DNA of 64,000 nt from Streptomyces cyaneogriseus subsp. noncyanogenus (GCF_000931445.1 NZ_CP010849.1:3782001-3846000); one strand, 5' to 3'. Counted from the first letter of the stretch, positions 1-9,255 are shown. Notes: generated by a model from the sequence alone, not told the origin. Program-made: numbers and translations.

Positions 1-822
1 CGCCGCTATCGACCGCTCCCGGTGCGAGATGCCCTCGATGCCGGTGTCCGGCAGCGGCGCGGTCAGCGGCACCGCCAGCCGCCACAGGCGCTCGAAGACG
101 GTGGCCAGGTAGGAGACGAGGGCCGGGTGGCGCAGCTCCAGCGCCATCGAGCAGTCGGCGTTGGCGGGGATGAAGGCCACCGTGCGGTCGAAGAGGATGA
201 GGCGGTCGACCACCTCGTCCAGGGTGCGCGCCTCCACCGCGTCGCCCATCAGCTCCAGATAGCCGAGCAGGCCTTGGCCGTGCCGCGCCACGTGCGTGTA
301 CAGGTCCCGCATCCGCACCCCGCGCCCGCGCAGCGCCAGCGCCCGGGGCAGCCCCTCCGCCAGCTCGTGCTCGCGGCGGATGCCCCCGGGCTGCACGGTG
401 AGCACCTCCGTCGTGCACGCCTCGGTCGCCTCGTCCATCGCCGTCTGGATCCGGGCCAGGCCGTCCAGGACGCGGATCGCGGAACCCTCCGCGGCGGCCT
501 GGGCCGGCTGGGCCCGGCGGCCGAGGCCCGCGTACCACTCGAAGGCCGCCACCGCCGAGTCCACCCGGCGCTGGCTGGCGCTGACCTCGTCGTGCACCTC
601 CCGCAGCAGGCGGGTCATGACCTCCTGGGGGGAGGTCGGCACGAGCCAGTCCATGTCGTCGGGGTCGGGGTGCAACAGGGCGAGCTCCAGCAGGCAGGGC
701 ACCGGCTCGGCGTCCCGGCGGGACACCCGGCCGCGCCGCACGGCCCGGGAATACACGCGATCCCCGGCCTCGCACAGTCGGTCAGCACCGTGTGGATGCC
801 CGTCCGCCCCGTGCCCGGCCAT
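1..822 (-). CDS. LuxR-type (TrmB-like) helix-turn-helix regulator, 3' end cut by window edge
   Basis: The minus-strand frame is open from an ATG at 822 to the left edge (274 residues seen). The visible part is the long helical N-terminal region found in Streptomyces regulators that end in a LuxR HTH. It contains VLTVQPGG and RDLYTHV-type segments and reaches the linker 'LPDTGIEGISHRERSIAA', where the DNA-binding HTH normally begins. The HTH itself lies beyond position 1. The role is inferred to be a cytoplasmic transcription factor with an unknown ligand. It sits downstream of the xylose-type binding protein on the same strand with a gap of about 190 bases, so co-transcription is possible but unproven. 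Codon use is strongly GC3-biased, which supports this frame over the overlapping plus-strand ones. Confidence 0.75.
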   Translation of the reverse strand, partial: MAGHGADGHPHGADRLCEAGDRVYSRAVRRGRVSRRDAEPVPCLLELALLHPDPDDMDWLVPTSPQEVMTRLLREVHDEVSASQRRVDSAVAAFEWYAGLGRRAQPAQAAAEGSAIRVLDGLARIQTAMDEATEACTTEVLTVQPGGIRREHELAEGLPRALALRGRGVRMRDLYTHVARHGQGLLGYLELMGDAVEARTLDEVVDRLILFDRTVAFIPANADCSMALELRHPALVSYLATVFERLWRLAVPLTAPLPDTGIEGISHRERSIAA

Positions 823-1010
823 CACCCAGCCCACCCCCGGTTCCAGCCTGTTTCCGCAGCGCAACTATGCGCGGCCGGAAACCGGGTCCGCAACACGGGT
901 CCTGGCGGGGCGGGAGCCGGAAACCACCGGTTCACACCGCTGTGTCCCGGCCTCCGGTCACCGCGCCGATGCGAAATGACGAGCCATCAGATGCGTTCCG
1001 GGGCCGGTTC

Positions 1011-2117
1011 CTACTTCAGGCCGATCGCCGCGCAGTCGGCCGCGTAGGCGGCGGTGCAGATGTCGGACACCTCGTAGATGCCGTCCGCGACGACGGTGCT
1101 CCCGATGTTCGACCGGGTCAGGGAGACGACGGGCAGGAGCTGCGCCGGGATGCCCTTGTGGGTGGGGCTGTCGACCTTGTCCCGGGTCAGCGCGTCGAAC
1201 TGGATGTCCCGCCCCTGCACCTTGGCCACGGCCATCTCGGCGGCGCTCTCCGCCTCCTGCGGGTAGGGCTTGTAGACGCTCATGTACTGCTCGCCCGCGA
1301 CGATCCGCTGCACCGCGGCCAGGTCGGCGTCCTGTCCGGTGACCGGCGGCAGGTCGGTGACGCCCGCCGCCTTCAGCGCCTTGACGATGCCGCCCGCCAT
1401 GCCGTCGTTGGCGGAGTACACCGCGGCGATGTTGTCCTTGCCGATCGCGCCGATCGCCTCGGCCATGTTGGCCTCGGCGTTCTCCGGCTTCCAGTCCTCG
1501 GTGTCGTAGGACTTGGCGATGGTCACCTTGCCGTTCAGCTCGGACATCGCGCCCGCCTTGAACTGCTTGGCGTTGGGGTCGGTGGGCGAGCCGTTCATCA
1601 TGACGACCCTGGCCGAGCCGCCGGCCTTGTCGCCGAGCGCCTCCAGCAGGGCCCGCCCCTGGGCCTCGCCGACCAGCTCGTTGTCGAAGGAGATGTAGGC
1701 GTCGATCGGGCCCTCGGCCAGCCGGTCGTAGGCGATGACCGGGATGCCCGCCTCCTTGGCCTTGCGCACGCCCTCCGCGACCGCGTGCGCGTCCACGGCG
1801 TCCAGCACGATCACGTCGACCCGGTCGTCGATCATCTTCTGCAACTGCTCGGCCTGCTTGTCGGCGCTGGCCTGCGCGTTGGCGTACTCGACCTTGCCCT
1901 TGTTCTTCGTGAGGGAGGCGACCTTCTCCTTGAAGATGGGGTAGTCGAACTGCTCGTAGCGGGTGTTCGCCGTCTCCGGGAGCAGCAGGCCCACCGTGAT
2001 GTCGTCGCCCTTGGTGGGGCTCGCCTCGCCACCGCTCTCCGACGCGTTCAGGACGCCGCAGGAAGCCAGCGAAAGAGTCAACGTGGACGCGGCCACGGAT
2101 ATGGCGATACGACGCAT
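1011..2117 (-). CDS. sugar ABC transporter substrate-binding lipoprotein, xylose type
   Basis: 368 residues from ATG 2117. The N-terminus is a lipoprotein signal (MRRIAISVAASTLTLSLASC), with lipobox LASC placing the lipidated Cys at residue 20. The rest is a type-1 periplasmic binding protein fold of the XylF/ribose-binding kind: GLLLPETANTRYEQFDYP near the start, IVLDAVDA, IPVIAYDRLAEG, FDNELVGE and YSANDGMAGG. It should be anchored outside the membrane and deliver a pentose such as xylose to an ABC permease. Upstream codons exist, but only this start gives a signal peptide. No permease or ATPase gene follows; the next gene on the strand is the LuxR-type regulator, so it is an orphan here or works with distant components. 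Family assignment is confident, substrate is inferred. Confidence 0.85.
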   Translation of the reverse strand: MRRIAISVAASTLTLSLASCGVLNASESGGEASPTKGDDITVGLLLPETANTRYEQFDYPIFKEKVASLTKNKGKVEYANAQASADKQAEQLQKMIDDRVDVIVLDAVDAHAVAEGVRKAKEAGIPVIAYDRLAEGPIDAYISFDNELVGEAQGRALLEALGDKAGGSARVVMMNGSPTDPNAKQFKAGAMSELNGKVTIAKSYDTEDWKPENAEANMAEAIGAIGKDNIAAVYSANDGMAGGIVKALKAAGVTDLPPVTGQDADLAAVQRIVAGEQYMSVYKPYPQEAESAAEMAVAKVQGRDIQFDALTRDKVDSPTHKGIPAQLLPVVSLTRSNIGSTVVADGIYEVSDICTAAYAADCAAIGLK

Positions 2118-2452
2118 GCAGGGGCTCACTTCTGATGCCTTCCGGACACGGGGGACGCTTTGCACCCCAGGTGACTGAAAAGCCAACGCGGCGGCGCCAC
2201 CCAGCGTCAAGCGGAACCACTTAACGAGATGACAACACCACGCTCCGCATAGCTTGTGAAGACGCAGCGGAATCGTCTCCCGACTCCCTTCACCTGCCCG
2301 GACCTTGGCCTGCCCGCCCTCAAGTCCCCTCGTCCGCCCGCCGTTCGGCGGGACTCCGGCGCGCGGGCGGATGCCGTACAACCACCGCCCCACCTCGTGT
2401 GTCCTGTTCAGCAGGGCGGCACCCGCCTCGCCCACGCCGACCAGAGGACCGA
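2118..2452. other. divergent intergenic region
   Basis: 335 bases between two divergent genes, the binding lipoprotein to the left and the secreted fibronectin protein to the right. It must hold both promoters. I see no tRNA, no clear operator palindrome and no additional small gene in it. Confidence 0.5.
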
Positions 2453-4873
2453 ATGAAACCAGCCAGACGCACGACCGCGGCCGTCGCGACCGCCATCGTG
2501 CTGACCACCGCCGGCGGCCTGCTCACCGCCGGACTCACCACGGCGTCCGCGGCCACCGCCTGCGCGTCGCCCGTCTACCAGCGGCAGTTCTACGCGAACA
2601 CCACCTTCTCGGGCACCCCGAAGAAGACCGACTGCGACTCCGCCATCGACCAGAACTGGGGCGCGAAGGCCCCCGCCACCGGTCTGCCCGCCGACAAATT
2701 CGCCGTCCGCTGGTCCGTCACCCGCGACTTCGGCTCCGGCGGTCCGTTCGCCCTCGCCGCCTCGGCCCAGGACGGCGTCCGGGTGTACCTGGACGGCGTC
2801 CGCAAGATCGACCTGTGGAAGAACGTGTCGTCGACGGTGAAGAAGACCGTCAACGTGACCGTCCCCGCCGGACGGCACACCCTCCGCGTCGACTTCGTCA
2901 ACTGGACCGGCGCAGCCGACGTCCGCTTCTCCTACACGCCCCGCACCGCCGCCACCGTCGACAAGGTGCGGCCCCTGGTGCCGGCCGGCGCGGCGGTGAC
3001 GTACGACAAGGCGACCGGCAAGGCCAAGGTCACCTGGTCCCGGAACAAGGAGATGGACCTCGCCGGCTACCGCGTCCACCGCCGCCTGAAGGGCAGCAGC
3101 GCTTGGACGCGGCTGACGACCACGACGGCCGCCTCGTACACCGACACCCCGCCGAAGACCGGCGCGGTCCACTACTACGAGGTCCGCGCGGTGGACAAGG
3201 CCGGCAACGAGTCGGCGGGCACCGCCGACCTGGGCGTCACCACCGTCGACAAGACTCCGCCCGCGGCCCCCTTCGTCGAGCTCGACGTCTGCGCCACGGA
3301 CGACACCGTCGCCGGGCCGGAGCTGGTCACCACCGCCGCGAACGCCGCCGGCATCGTCCGGTACGAGGCGCAGCGGCAGGACCCCGCCACCGGCGCCTGG
3401 AGCACCGTCTACACCGGCGCCAAGGGCGCCTTCTGCGACCCGGGACGGGCCGCCGACGGCACCAGGGCCACCTACCGGGGCCGGGCGCGCGACGCGGCCG
3501 GGAACTGGTCGGCGTACTCCGCCGCCACCACCCTCACCCTCACCGACCGCACCCCGCCCGCCTCCCCCGCCGACGCGCGCGTCGACTACCGCGGTGGCGT
3601 CCCGCACCTGACGTGGACGCCGGTGCGGGACGCCACCGCGTACGAGGTGTGGCAGTACGACCCGACGACCGGGGAGAACCTCAACGCGCTCGGGACGAGC
3701 GCCACCACCACGGCGACGGACGTGGTGCCGCTCCAGCAGACCGCCGTCGCGGAGCAGTACGCGTACGTGGTGCGCGCCCTGGACGCCGCGGGCAACCCCT
3801 CCGCGCCCACCGGGGTCACTCTGCGCCCGGCGGACCGGACGGAGCCCATCGCCCCGTACCAGGTCACCGCGGGCCGCCAGGGCGACGCGGTCTTGCTGCG
3901 CTGGCGCGGCGCCGACCCGTGGACGATCGACGACGCCCACCTGCCGTCGTACCGCATCCTGCGCACCGACCCGGCGACGGGCGAGACGACGACCGTCGAG
4001 CGGTGCGCGCCGCTGAGCGGGGACGGCCCGCCGGGACCACCGTCCCTCCACACCGTCCCCGCCCGTGACGCGTACGACCCGGAGTACGTGACCTGGCCCC
4101 ACCCGGTGGTGTACGGGGAGTGCGTGGACGCCTCGGGCGCCTCCGAGACGACGTACGAGTACCGCGTGGTCACCGTCGACCGGTTCGGGCACGCCTCCGC
4201 CCCGAGCGCCCCGGTCACGGCGACCACCGGCGACACCGTGCGCCCCGCCCCGGTCACCGGCCTGACCGCCGAGGTGATCCCGATGGGCGTCCACCTCTCC
4301 TGGGAGCCGTCGCCCGAGGACGACGTCTTCGCGTACTACGTCTGGCAGGGCACCACCGACCCGGAGACGGGACGGACGGTGTGGGAGCGCAACTGCGTGG
4401 ACGGCGACTCGCTCTCCGAGACCGAGATCTACTGCCCGACGCTGCCGGACGGACGCGAGCACGTCTACCGGGTGGCCGCGATCGACCGGATGCCCGGGGA
4501 GGACGACGGACCCGACACGCTCCACACCGCGGACATCACCGTGGCCCTGCCCGACACCCGCCCGCCGGGCTGGTCCGGCACCGGGGTCCACACGGACCAG
4601 TACCCGGAGCTCTTCGTCCGCTGCGGCCAGACGATCTACGACCCGCCGTGCGAGAGCTGGACCGACTACCGCATCGAGCGGTGGGACGCGGCCACCGCCG
4701 CCTGGACCACGCTCGCCACGGGCCCGGTCGACGCCCCCCGGTCCCACATGGACACGGAGGTCCACGAGGACCTGCTCGGGCTGTACCACTACCGCGCCGT
4801 CTACAGCGACCCGGCGGGCGGCGAGAAGGTCATGTGGGAGCGCGCGTACGGGATCTGGGACACCTGGCTGTGA
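2453..4873 (+). CDS. secreted PA14-like and fibronectin type III protein
   Basis: 806 residues from ATG 2453, preceded by a good ribosome site (agagga at about 2443). Residues 1 to about 34 form a signal peptide (MKPARRTTAAVATAIVLTTA, then a hydrophobic run ending in SAATA). Residues about 35-165 resemble a PA14/GLEYA-type lectin domain (VYLDGVRKIDLW, PAGRHTLRVDFVNW). Several fibronectin type III repeats follow, each with a Y-Y-E/V-V-R-A-x-D-x-A-G-N segment and a DxTPPA linker. The protein is probably exported and binds carbohydrate or cell wall; no catalytic motif was recognised. It is convergent with hspR, with a strong hairpin between them. A later in-frame ATG at residue 205 would lose the signal peptide. 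Confidence 0.85.
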   Translation: MKPARRTTAAVATAIVLTTAGGLLTAGLTTASAATACASPVYQRQFYANTTFSGTPKKTDCDSAIDQNWGAKAPATGLPADKFAVRWSVTRDFGSGGPFALAASAQDGVRVYLDGVRKIDLWKNVSSTVKKTVNVTVPAGRHTLRVDFVNWTGAADVRFSYTPRTAATVDKVRPLVPAGAAVTYDKATGKAKVTWSRNKEMDLAGYRVHRRLKGSSAWTRLTTTTAASYTDTPPKTGAVHYYEVRAVDKAGNESAGTADLGVTTVDKTPPAAPFVELDVCATDDTVAGPELVTTAANAAGIVRYEAQRQDPATGAWSTVYTGAKGAFCDPGRAADGTRATYRGRARDAAGNWSAYSAATTLTLTDRTPPASPADARVDYRGGVPHLTWTPVRDATAYEVWQYDPTTGENLNALGTSATTTATDVVPLQQTAVAEQYAYVVRALDAAGNPSAPTGVTLRPADRTEPIAPYQVTAGRQGDAVLLRWRGADPWTIDDAHLPSYRILRTDPATGETTTVERCAPLSGDGPPGPPSLHTVPARDAYDPEYVTWPHPVVYGECVDASGASETTYEYRVVTVDRFGHASAPSAPVTATTGDTVRPAPVTGLTAEVIPMGVHLSWEPSPEDDVFAYYVWQGTTDPETGRTVWERNCVDGDSLSETEIYCPTLPDGREHVYRVAAIDRMPGEDDGPDTLHTADITVALPDTRPPGWSGTGVHTDQYPELFVRCGQTIYDPPCESWTDYRIERWDAATAAWTTLATGPVDAPRSHMDTEVHEDLLGLYHYRAVYSDPAGGEKVMWERAYGIWDTWL

Positions 4874-4917
4874 GGTGACCCGGAAAGGTGACCGGCCGGC
4901 CCGGTCACCGGCACGCC

Positions 4918-4951
4918 GAAGGGGCCCGGAGATCTCTCTCCGGGCCCCTTC
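4918..4951. terminator. bidirectional hairpin terminator
   Basis: Perfect inverted repeat with arms gaaggggcccggag and ctccgggccccttc around a short loop. It lies in the 99-base gap between the convergent stops of the fibronectin protein and hspR, so it can end transcription from both sides. Confidence 0.8.
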
Positions 4952-4972
4952 GTCACGCGGATGCGCGCCGCG

Positions 4973-5440
4973 TCAGTCCGACTGCTGCCGCTTGGGCCGC
5001 CACACCACCAGCGCGCTGGTCTGCTGCACCTCCTGGTACGGCACCAGATCACGTCGGTAGGAGGCGTGCACCGCGGCCTCGCGCTGGCGCATCGTCGCCG
5101 CCGCTCCGTCGAGCGCGTCCTGGAGCTCCTGGACACGGGCCTGGAGCGCGGCGACCTGATTCTCCAGTTCGATGATGCGCTTGATGCCGGCGAGGTTGAT
5201 GCCCTCGTCCTGCGACAGCTGCTGCACCTGGCGCAGCAGCTGGATGTCGCGGGCCGAGTAGCGCCGGCCCCGGCCGGCCGTGCGGTCCGGGGAGACGAGG
5301 CCGAGGCGGTCGTACTGCCGCAGCGTCTGCGGGTGCAGGCCGGAGAGCTGAGCGGCGACCGAGATGACGTAGACCGGGGTGTCCTCGGTCAGTTCATACG
5401 GTGAGAAACCCCCGCGCTGGCGGGGACGGCTGCCGTCCAT
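4973..5440 (-). CDS. hspR: HspR, MerR-family repressor of the dnaK operon
   Basis: 155 residues from ATG 5440. The N-terminal MerR HTH is clear: PVYVISVAAQLSGLHPQTLR, QYDRLGLVSPDRTAGRGRRYS. A coiled coil follows (GIKRIIELENQVAALQARVQ) and then a basic C-terminal tail. HspR is the actinobacterial autoregulator that binds HAIR inverted repeats with DnaK as co-repressor. It is the last gene of dnaK-grpE-dnaJ-hspR, so it controls its own operon through the sites at 9,183-9,255. A TTG at 5449 would overlap the dnaJ stop; I prefer ATG 5440 because the usual HspR N-terminus begins MDG and a gagggag ribosome site precedes it. Confidence 0.95.
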   Translation of the reverse strand: MDGSRPRQRGGFSPYELTEDTPVYVISVAAQLSGLHPQTLRQYDRLGLVSPDRTAGRGRRYSARDIQLLRQVQQLSQDEGINLAGIKRIIELENQVAALQARVQELQDALDGAAATMRQREAAVHASYRRDLVPYQEVQQTSALVVWRPKRQQSD

Positions 5441-5445
5441 CTCCC

Positions 5446-6615
5446 TCAAGCTCCCTTCGCGGCCTGGAACAGCTCCGCCCGCGGGTCCTCCCCCGCGGTC
5501 GCCTCGCGATACGCCTCGAGCGCGTCACGAGCCTTCCCCGACAGGTCCCTCGGAACACTCACCTCCACGGTGACCAGCAGATCACCGCGGGTGCCGTCCT
5601 TGCGGACCGCGCCCTTGCCCCGGGCCCGCATGGTGCGGCCGTTGGGGGTGCCCGCCGGCAGCTTCAGCGTGACCGGCGGCCCGCCCAGGGTCGGGACGCG
5701 GATCTCCCCGCCGAGGGCCGCCTCGGCATAGGTGACGGGCACGGTGACGGTGAGGTTGTCGCCCTTGCGGCCGAAGACCGGGTGGTCCTTGACGTGCACC
5801 ACCACGTACAGGTCGCCCGCCGGGCCGCCCCGCTCGCCCGGCGCGCCCTTGCCGCGCAGCCGGATCCGCTGGCCGTCCGACACCCCGGCCGGGATGCGGA
5901 CCTGCATCGTCCGGGAGGACTTGGCGCGTCCGGAGCCCTTGCAGACCTCGCAGGGGTTCTCCGCGATCAGGCCGCGTCCCTTGCAGTCCGGGCAGGGGTC
6001 GGTCAGCGAGAAGCCGCCGCCGGAGCCCCGGGCGACCTGGCCGGTGCCGACGCAGGTCGGGCACACCCGCGGCGTGCCGTTCTTGTCGCCGGTGCCCGAA
6101 CAGGCCGTGCAGGGCGCCTGCGAGGACATCCTGAGCGGGACCGTCGCGCCCTCGATCGCCTCCGTGAAGCTGAGCGTGACCTCGGACTCGACGTCCTGGC
6201 CGCGCCGCGGCTGGGTGCGCGTGGCGCCCGTGCCGCCGCGGTTGAACAGGCCCCCGAAGACGTCACCGAGCCCGCCGCCGAAGCCGCCGGCTCCCTGGCC
6301 CTGACCACCGAACAGGTCGCTCAGGTCGAAGTTGAAGGAGCCGCCGCCCGCGCCCGGCCCCGGGCGGAAGCCGCCGTTGCCGAAGAGGGCGCGGGCCTCG
6401 TCGTACTCCTTGCGCTTCTTGGGGTCGCCGAGGACGTCGTTCGCCTCGGAGATCTCCTTGAACCGCTCCTCGGCCCGGGCGTTGCCCTTGTTGGCGTCCG
6501 GGTGGAACTCGCGGGCGAGCTTCCGGTACGCCTTCTTGATCTCGGCCTCGGTGGCGTCCTTGGGGACGCCGAGGACCTTGTAGTAGTCCTTCTCGATGAA
6601 GTCCTTGGTGCTCAT
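5446..6615 (-). CDS. dnaJ: DnaJ co-chaperone
   Basis: 389 residues. The J domain (about 1-75) includes the HPD triad in REFHPDANKG. It is followed by a Gly/Phe-rich linker, then four CxxCxGxG zinc-binding repeats (CTACSGTG, CPTCVGTG, CPDCKGRG, CEVCKGSG) and the C-terminal substrate-binding beta domains (GERGGPAGDLYVVVHV). It stimulates DnaK ATPase and delivers unfolded clients in the cytoplasm. The four zinc repeats and J domain make it a full-length type I DnaJ. Only 36 bases separate it from grpE, and its stop lies just upstream of hspR, consistent with one heat-shock transcript. Confidence 0.96.
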   Translation of the reverse strand: MSTKDFIEKDYYKVLGVPKDATEAEIKKAYRKLAREFHPDANKGNARAEERFKEISEANDVLGDPKKRKEYDEARALFGNGGFRPGPGAGGGSFNFDLSDLFGGQGQGAGGFGGGLGDVFGGLFNRGGTGATRTQPRRGQDVESEVTLSFTEAIEGATVPLRMSSQAPCTACSGTGDKNGTPRVCPTCVGTGQVARGSGGGFSLTDPCPDCKGRGLIAENPCEVCKGSGRAKSSRTMQVRIPAGVSDGQRIRLRGKGAPGERGGPAGDLYVVVHVKDHPVFGRKGDNLTVTVPVTYAEAALGGEIRVPTLGGPPVTLKLPAGTPNGRTMRARGKGAVRKDGTRGDLLVTVEVSVPRDLSGKARDALEAYREATAGEDPRAELFQAAKGA

Positions 6616-6651
6616 CCCCGACGTCCCTCCTTCCCTGCGTCCGTTATAACG

Positions 6652-7323
6652 TCAGCCCTCCTCCGGGCCACCGTTCTCCTTGTTCTCCGCGGAGTCCGCC
6701 TTCGCCTCGGTGCTCTCCTCGGCCGGCTTGACGGCCTGCGCGCCGGGCTGCGGCTCGGCGACGGCCACCCGCGCGGGGCGGATGGTGCGCTCGCCGATGC
6801 GGTACCCGGGCTGCAGGATCGCCACGCACGTCGTCTCGGTGACGTCCGGCGCGTAGGAGTGCATCAGGGCCTCGTGGATCGTCGGGTCGAAGGGCTCGCC
6901 CTCCTTGCCGAACTGCTGGAGGCCCAGCTTGGCCGCGACCGTCTCCAGCGACTCCGCGACGGACTTGAAGCCGCCGACCAGCTCGCCGTGCTCCCGCGCG
7001 CGGCCGATGTCGTCGAGCACGGGCAGGAGCTCGGCCAGGAGGTTCGCGACGGCGATCTCCTTGACCGTGGCCCGGTCCCGCTCGACCCGGCGGCGGTAGT
7101 TCTGGTACTCGGCCTGGAGGCGCTGGAGGTCCGCCGTCCGCTCGCTCAGCGCGGTGCGCGCCTGGTCGAGCTGTGCCAGCAGGCCCGCGTTCTCGCTCGC
7201 GTCCCCGTCCGGGGCCGCCCCCTCCTCCGGGGAGGGGGTGGCGGCCTTCGGCTCGGCGTCGTCGGGGGTGGCGCCGGAGGGGACGTCGGGCTTCTCCTCG
7301 AAGCCCGGGTTCTCCTCCGTCAC
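6652..7323 (-). CDS. grpE: GrpE nucleotide exchange factor
   Basis: 223 residues. It has an acidic, disordered N-terminus of about 60 residues, then the long GrpE helix (LQRLQAEYQNYRRRVERDRA) and the beta-wing signature (FDPTIHEALMHSYAPDVTE, VAILQPGYRIGERTIRPARV). It releases ADP from DnaK. The start ATG overlaps the dnaK stop by four bases (stop at 7320-7322, start at 7323), showing translational coupling. The acidic C-terminal extension is usual for actinobacterial GrpE. Confidence 0.95.
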   Translation of the reverse strand: MTEENPGFEEKPDVPSGATPDDAEPKAATPSPEEGAAPDGDASENAGLLAQLDQARTALSERTADLQRLQAEYQNYRRRVERDRATVKEIAVANLLAELLPVLDDIGRAREHGELVGGFKSVAESLETVAAKLGLQQFGKEGEPFDPTIHEALMHSYAPDVTETTCVAILQPGYRIGERTIRPARVAVAEPQPGAQAVKPAEESTEAKADSAENKENGGPEEG

Positions 7324-9164
7324 GCGGCACCGTCCTTCCGCTCGTCGTCGACGATCTCGGCGTCGACCACGTCGTCGTCGGCCTTGGCCTCACCGGCACC
7401 GGCGGAGGCACCGCCGGCGGCCTGCGCGGCCTGGGCGTCGGCGTACATGGCCTGGCCGAGCTTCTGCGAGACGGCCGCGACCTTCTCCGTGGCGGTGCGG
7501 ATCTCGGCCGTGTCCTCGCCCTTGAGCTTCTCCTTCAGCTCGGCGACCGCTTCCTCGACCTCGGTCTTGACCTCGGCCGGGACCTTGTCCTCGTTGTCCT
7601 TGAGGAACTTCTCGGTCTGGTAGACGAGCTGCTCGCCCTGGTTGCGGGTCTCGGCGGCCTCGCGGCGCTTGTGGTCCTCCTCCGCGTAGCGCTCGGCCTC
7701 CTCGCGCATGCGGTCGACCTCTTCCTTCGGGAGCGAGGAGCCGCCGGTGACGGTCATCTTCTGCTCCTTGCCGGTGCCGAGGTCCTTCGCCGTGACGTGC
7801 ATGATGCCGTTGGCGTCGATGTCGAAGGAGACCTCGATCTGCGGGACGCCGCGCGGCGCCGGGGGCAGACCGGTCAGCTCGAACATGCCGAGCTTCTTGT
7901 TGTAGGCCGCGATCTCGCGCTCGCCCTGGTAGACCTGGATCTGCACCGACGGCTGGTTGTCCTCGGCCGTGGTGAAGATCTCCGAGCGCTTGGTCGGGAT
8001 CGTGGTGTTGCGCTCGATCAGCTTGGTCATGATGCCGCCCTTGGTCTCGATACCGAGGGACAGCGGGGTGACGTCGAGCAGCAGGACGTCCTTGACCTCG
8101 CCCTTGAGGACACCGGCCTGGAGCGAGGCGCCGATGGCGACGACCTCGTCCGGGTTCACACCCTTGTTGGCCTCCTTGCCGCCGGTCAGCTCCTTGACGA
8201 GCTCGGCGACGGCGGGCATGCGGGTGGAGCCGCCGACCAGGACGACGTGGTCGATCTCGTTGATCGAGATGCCGGCGTCCTTGATGACGTTGTGGAACGG
8301 CGTCTTGCAGCGCTCCAGCAGGTCCGCGGTCAGCTGCTGGAACTGGGCGCGGGTCAGCTTCTCGTCGAGGTGCAGGGGGCCCTCGGCGGAGGCGGTGATG
8401 TACGGCAGGTTGATCGAGGTCTCGGTGGACGAGGACAGCTCGATCTTCGCCTTCTCGGCGGCCTCGCGCAGACGCTGCAGCGCCATCTTGTCCTTGGACA
8501 GGTCCACGCCGTGCCCGGACTGGAACTGCTTGACCAGGTAGTCGACGACGCGCTGGTCCCAGTCGTCACCACCGAGGTGGTTGTCACCGTTGGTGGCCTT
8601 CACCTCGACGACGCCGTCGCCGATCTCCAGCAGCGAGACGTCGAACGTACCGCCACCGAGGTCGAAGACGAGGATGGTCTGGTCGTCCTTGTCGAGGCCG
8701 TACGCCAGGGCGGCGGCCGTCGGCTCGTTGACGATGCGCAGCACGTTCAGACCGGCGATCTCGCCGGCCTCCTTGGTGGCCTGGCGCTCGGCGTCGTTGA
8801 AGTACGCCGGGACGGTGATGACCGCGTCGGTCACCTTCTCGCCCAGGTAGGCCTCGGCGTCCCGCTTCAGCTTCTGCAGCACGAAGGCGCTGATCTGCTG
8901 GGGGTTGAAGTCCTTGCCGTCCAGGTTGATCTTCCAGTCGGTGCCCATGTGGCGCTTGACCGACCGGATGGTCCTGTCGACGTTGGTGACCGCCTGGCGC
9001 TTGGCCACCTCGCCGACCAGCACCTCGCCGTTCTTGGCGAAGGCGACGACGGACGGCGTGGTCCTGGCACCCTCGGCGTTGGTGATGACGGTGGGCTCGC
9101 CGCCCTCCAGAACGCTGACGACGGAGTTAGTCGTGCCCAGGTCGATGCCGACCGCACGTGCCAT
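7320..9164 (-). CDS. dnaK: DnaK (Hsp70) chaperone
   Basis: 614 residues from ATG 9164, with an ideal ribosome site (tggagga) just before it. The ATPase domain shows MARAVGIDLGTTNSVVSVLE at the N-terminus, IFDLGGGTFDVS-like LVFDLGGGTFDVSLLEIGDG and VVLVGGSTRMPAV. The substrate-binding domain carries DVTPLSLGIETKGG and the helical lid runs to the end (GASAGAGEAKADDDVVDAEI). Length and motifs are canonical. The first gene of the hspR operon, it is preceded by two HAIR-type inverted repeats. A longer frame extends to 9254 but would run through the operators and lacks a ribosome site. Confidence 0.97.
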   Translation of the reverse strand: MARAVGIDLGTTNSVVSVLEGGEPTVITNAEGARTTPSVVAFAKNGEVLVGEVAKRQAVTNVDRTIRSVKRHMGTDWKINLDGKDFNPQQISAFVLQKLKRDAEAYLGEKVTDAVITVPAYFNDAERQATKEAGEIAGLNVLRIVNEPTAAALAYGLDKDDQTILVFDLGGGTFDVSLLEIGDGVVEVKATNGDNHLGGDDWDQRVVDYLVKQFQSGHGVDLSKDKMALQRLREAAEKAKIELSSSTETSINLPYITASAEGPLHLDEKLTRAQFQQLTADLLERCKTPFHNVIKDAGISINEIDHVVLVGGSTRMPAVAELVKELTGGKEANKGVNPDEVVAIGASLQAGVLKGEVKDVLLLDVTPLSLGIETKGGIMTKLIERNTTIPTKRSEIFTTAEDNQPSVQIQVYQGEREIAAYNKKLGMFELTGLPPAPRGVPQIEVSFDIDANGIMHVTAKDLGTGKEQKMTVTGGSSLPKEEVDRMREEAERYAEEDHKRREAAETRNQGEQLVYQTEKFLKDNEDKVPAEVKTEVEEAVAELKEKLKGEDTAEIRTATEKVAAVSQKLGQAMYADAQAAQAAGGASAGAGEAKADDDVVDAEIVDDERKDGAA

Positions 9165-9182
9165 GGTTGATTCCTCCAGCGA

Positions 9183-9203
9183 CTTGAGTGGAACAGGCTC
9201 AAG
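9183..9203 (-). promoter_or_regulatory. HAIR operator 1 (HspR binding site)
   Basis: The arms are CTTGAG and CTCAAG separated by nine bases, matching the known actinobacterial HAIR consensus CTTGAGT-N7-ACTCAAG in all but one position. It lies 19 bases upstream of the dnaK start, between promoter and gene. HspR, encoded at the end of the same operon, is the expected ligand. Confidence 0.88.
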
Positions 9204-9234
9204 TGTGCCCGAGGGTCCGGCCTGGGTCAACAGA

Positions 9235-9255
9235 CCTGAGCCAGCCAGACTCAAC
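9235..9255 (-). promoter_or_regulatory. HAIR operator 2, degenerate
   Basis: The arms CCTGAG and CTCAAC keep the nine-base spacing of the first HAIR site but have one mismatch in each arm. Its centre lies 52 bases (about five helical turns) from the first site, so cooperative HspR binding is plausible. Inferred from position and similarity only. Confidence 0.65.

Noticed and set aside
2408..4789. 793-codon open frame antisense to the fibronectin protein
   Set aside because: It mirrors the GC-rich codons of the real gene, has Arg/Gly/Val-rich composition with no family motif and no ribosome site.
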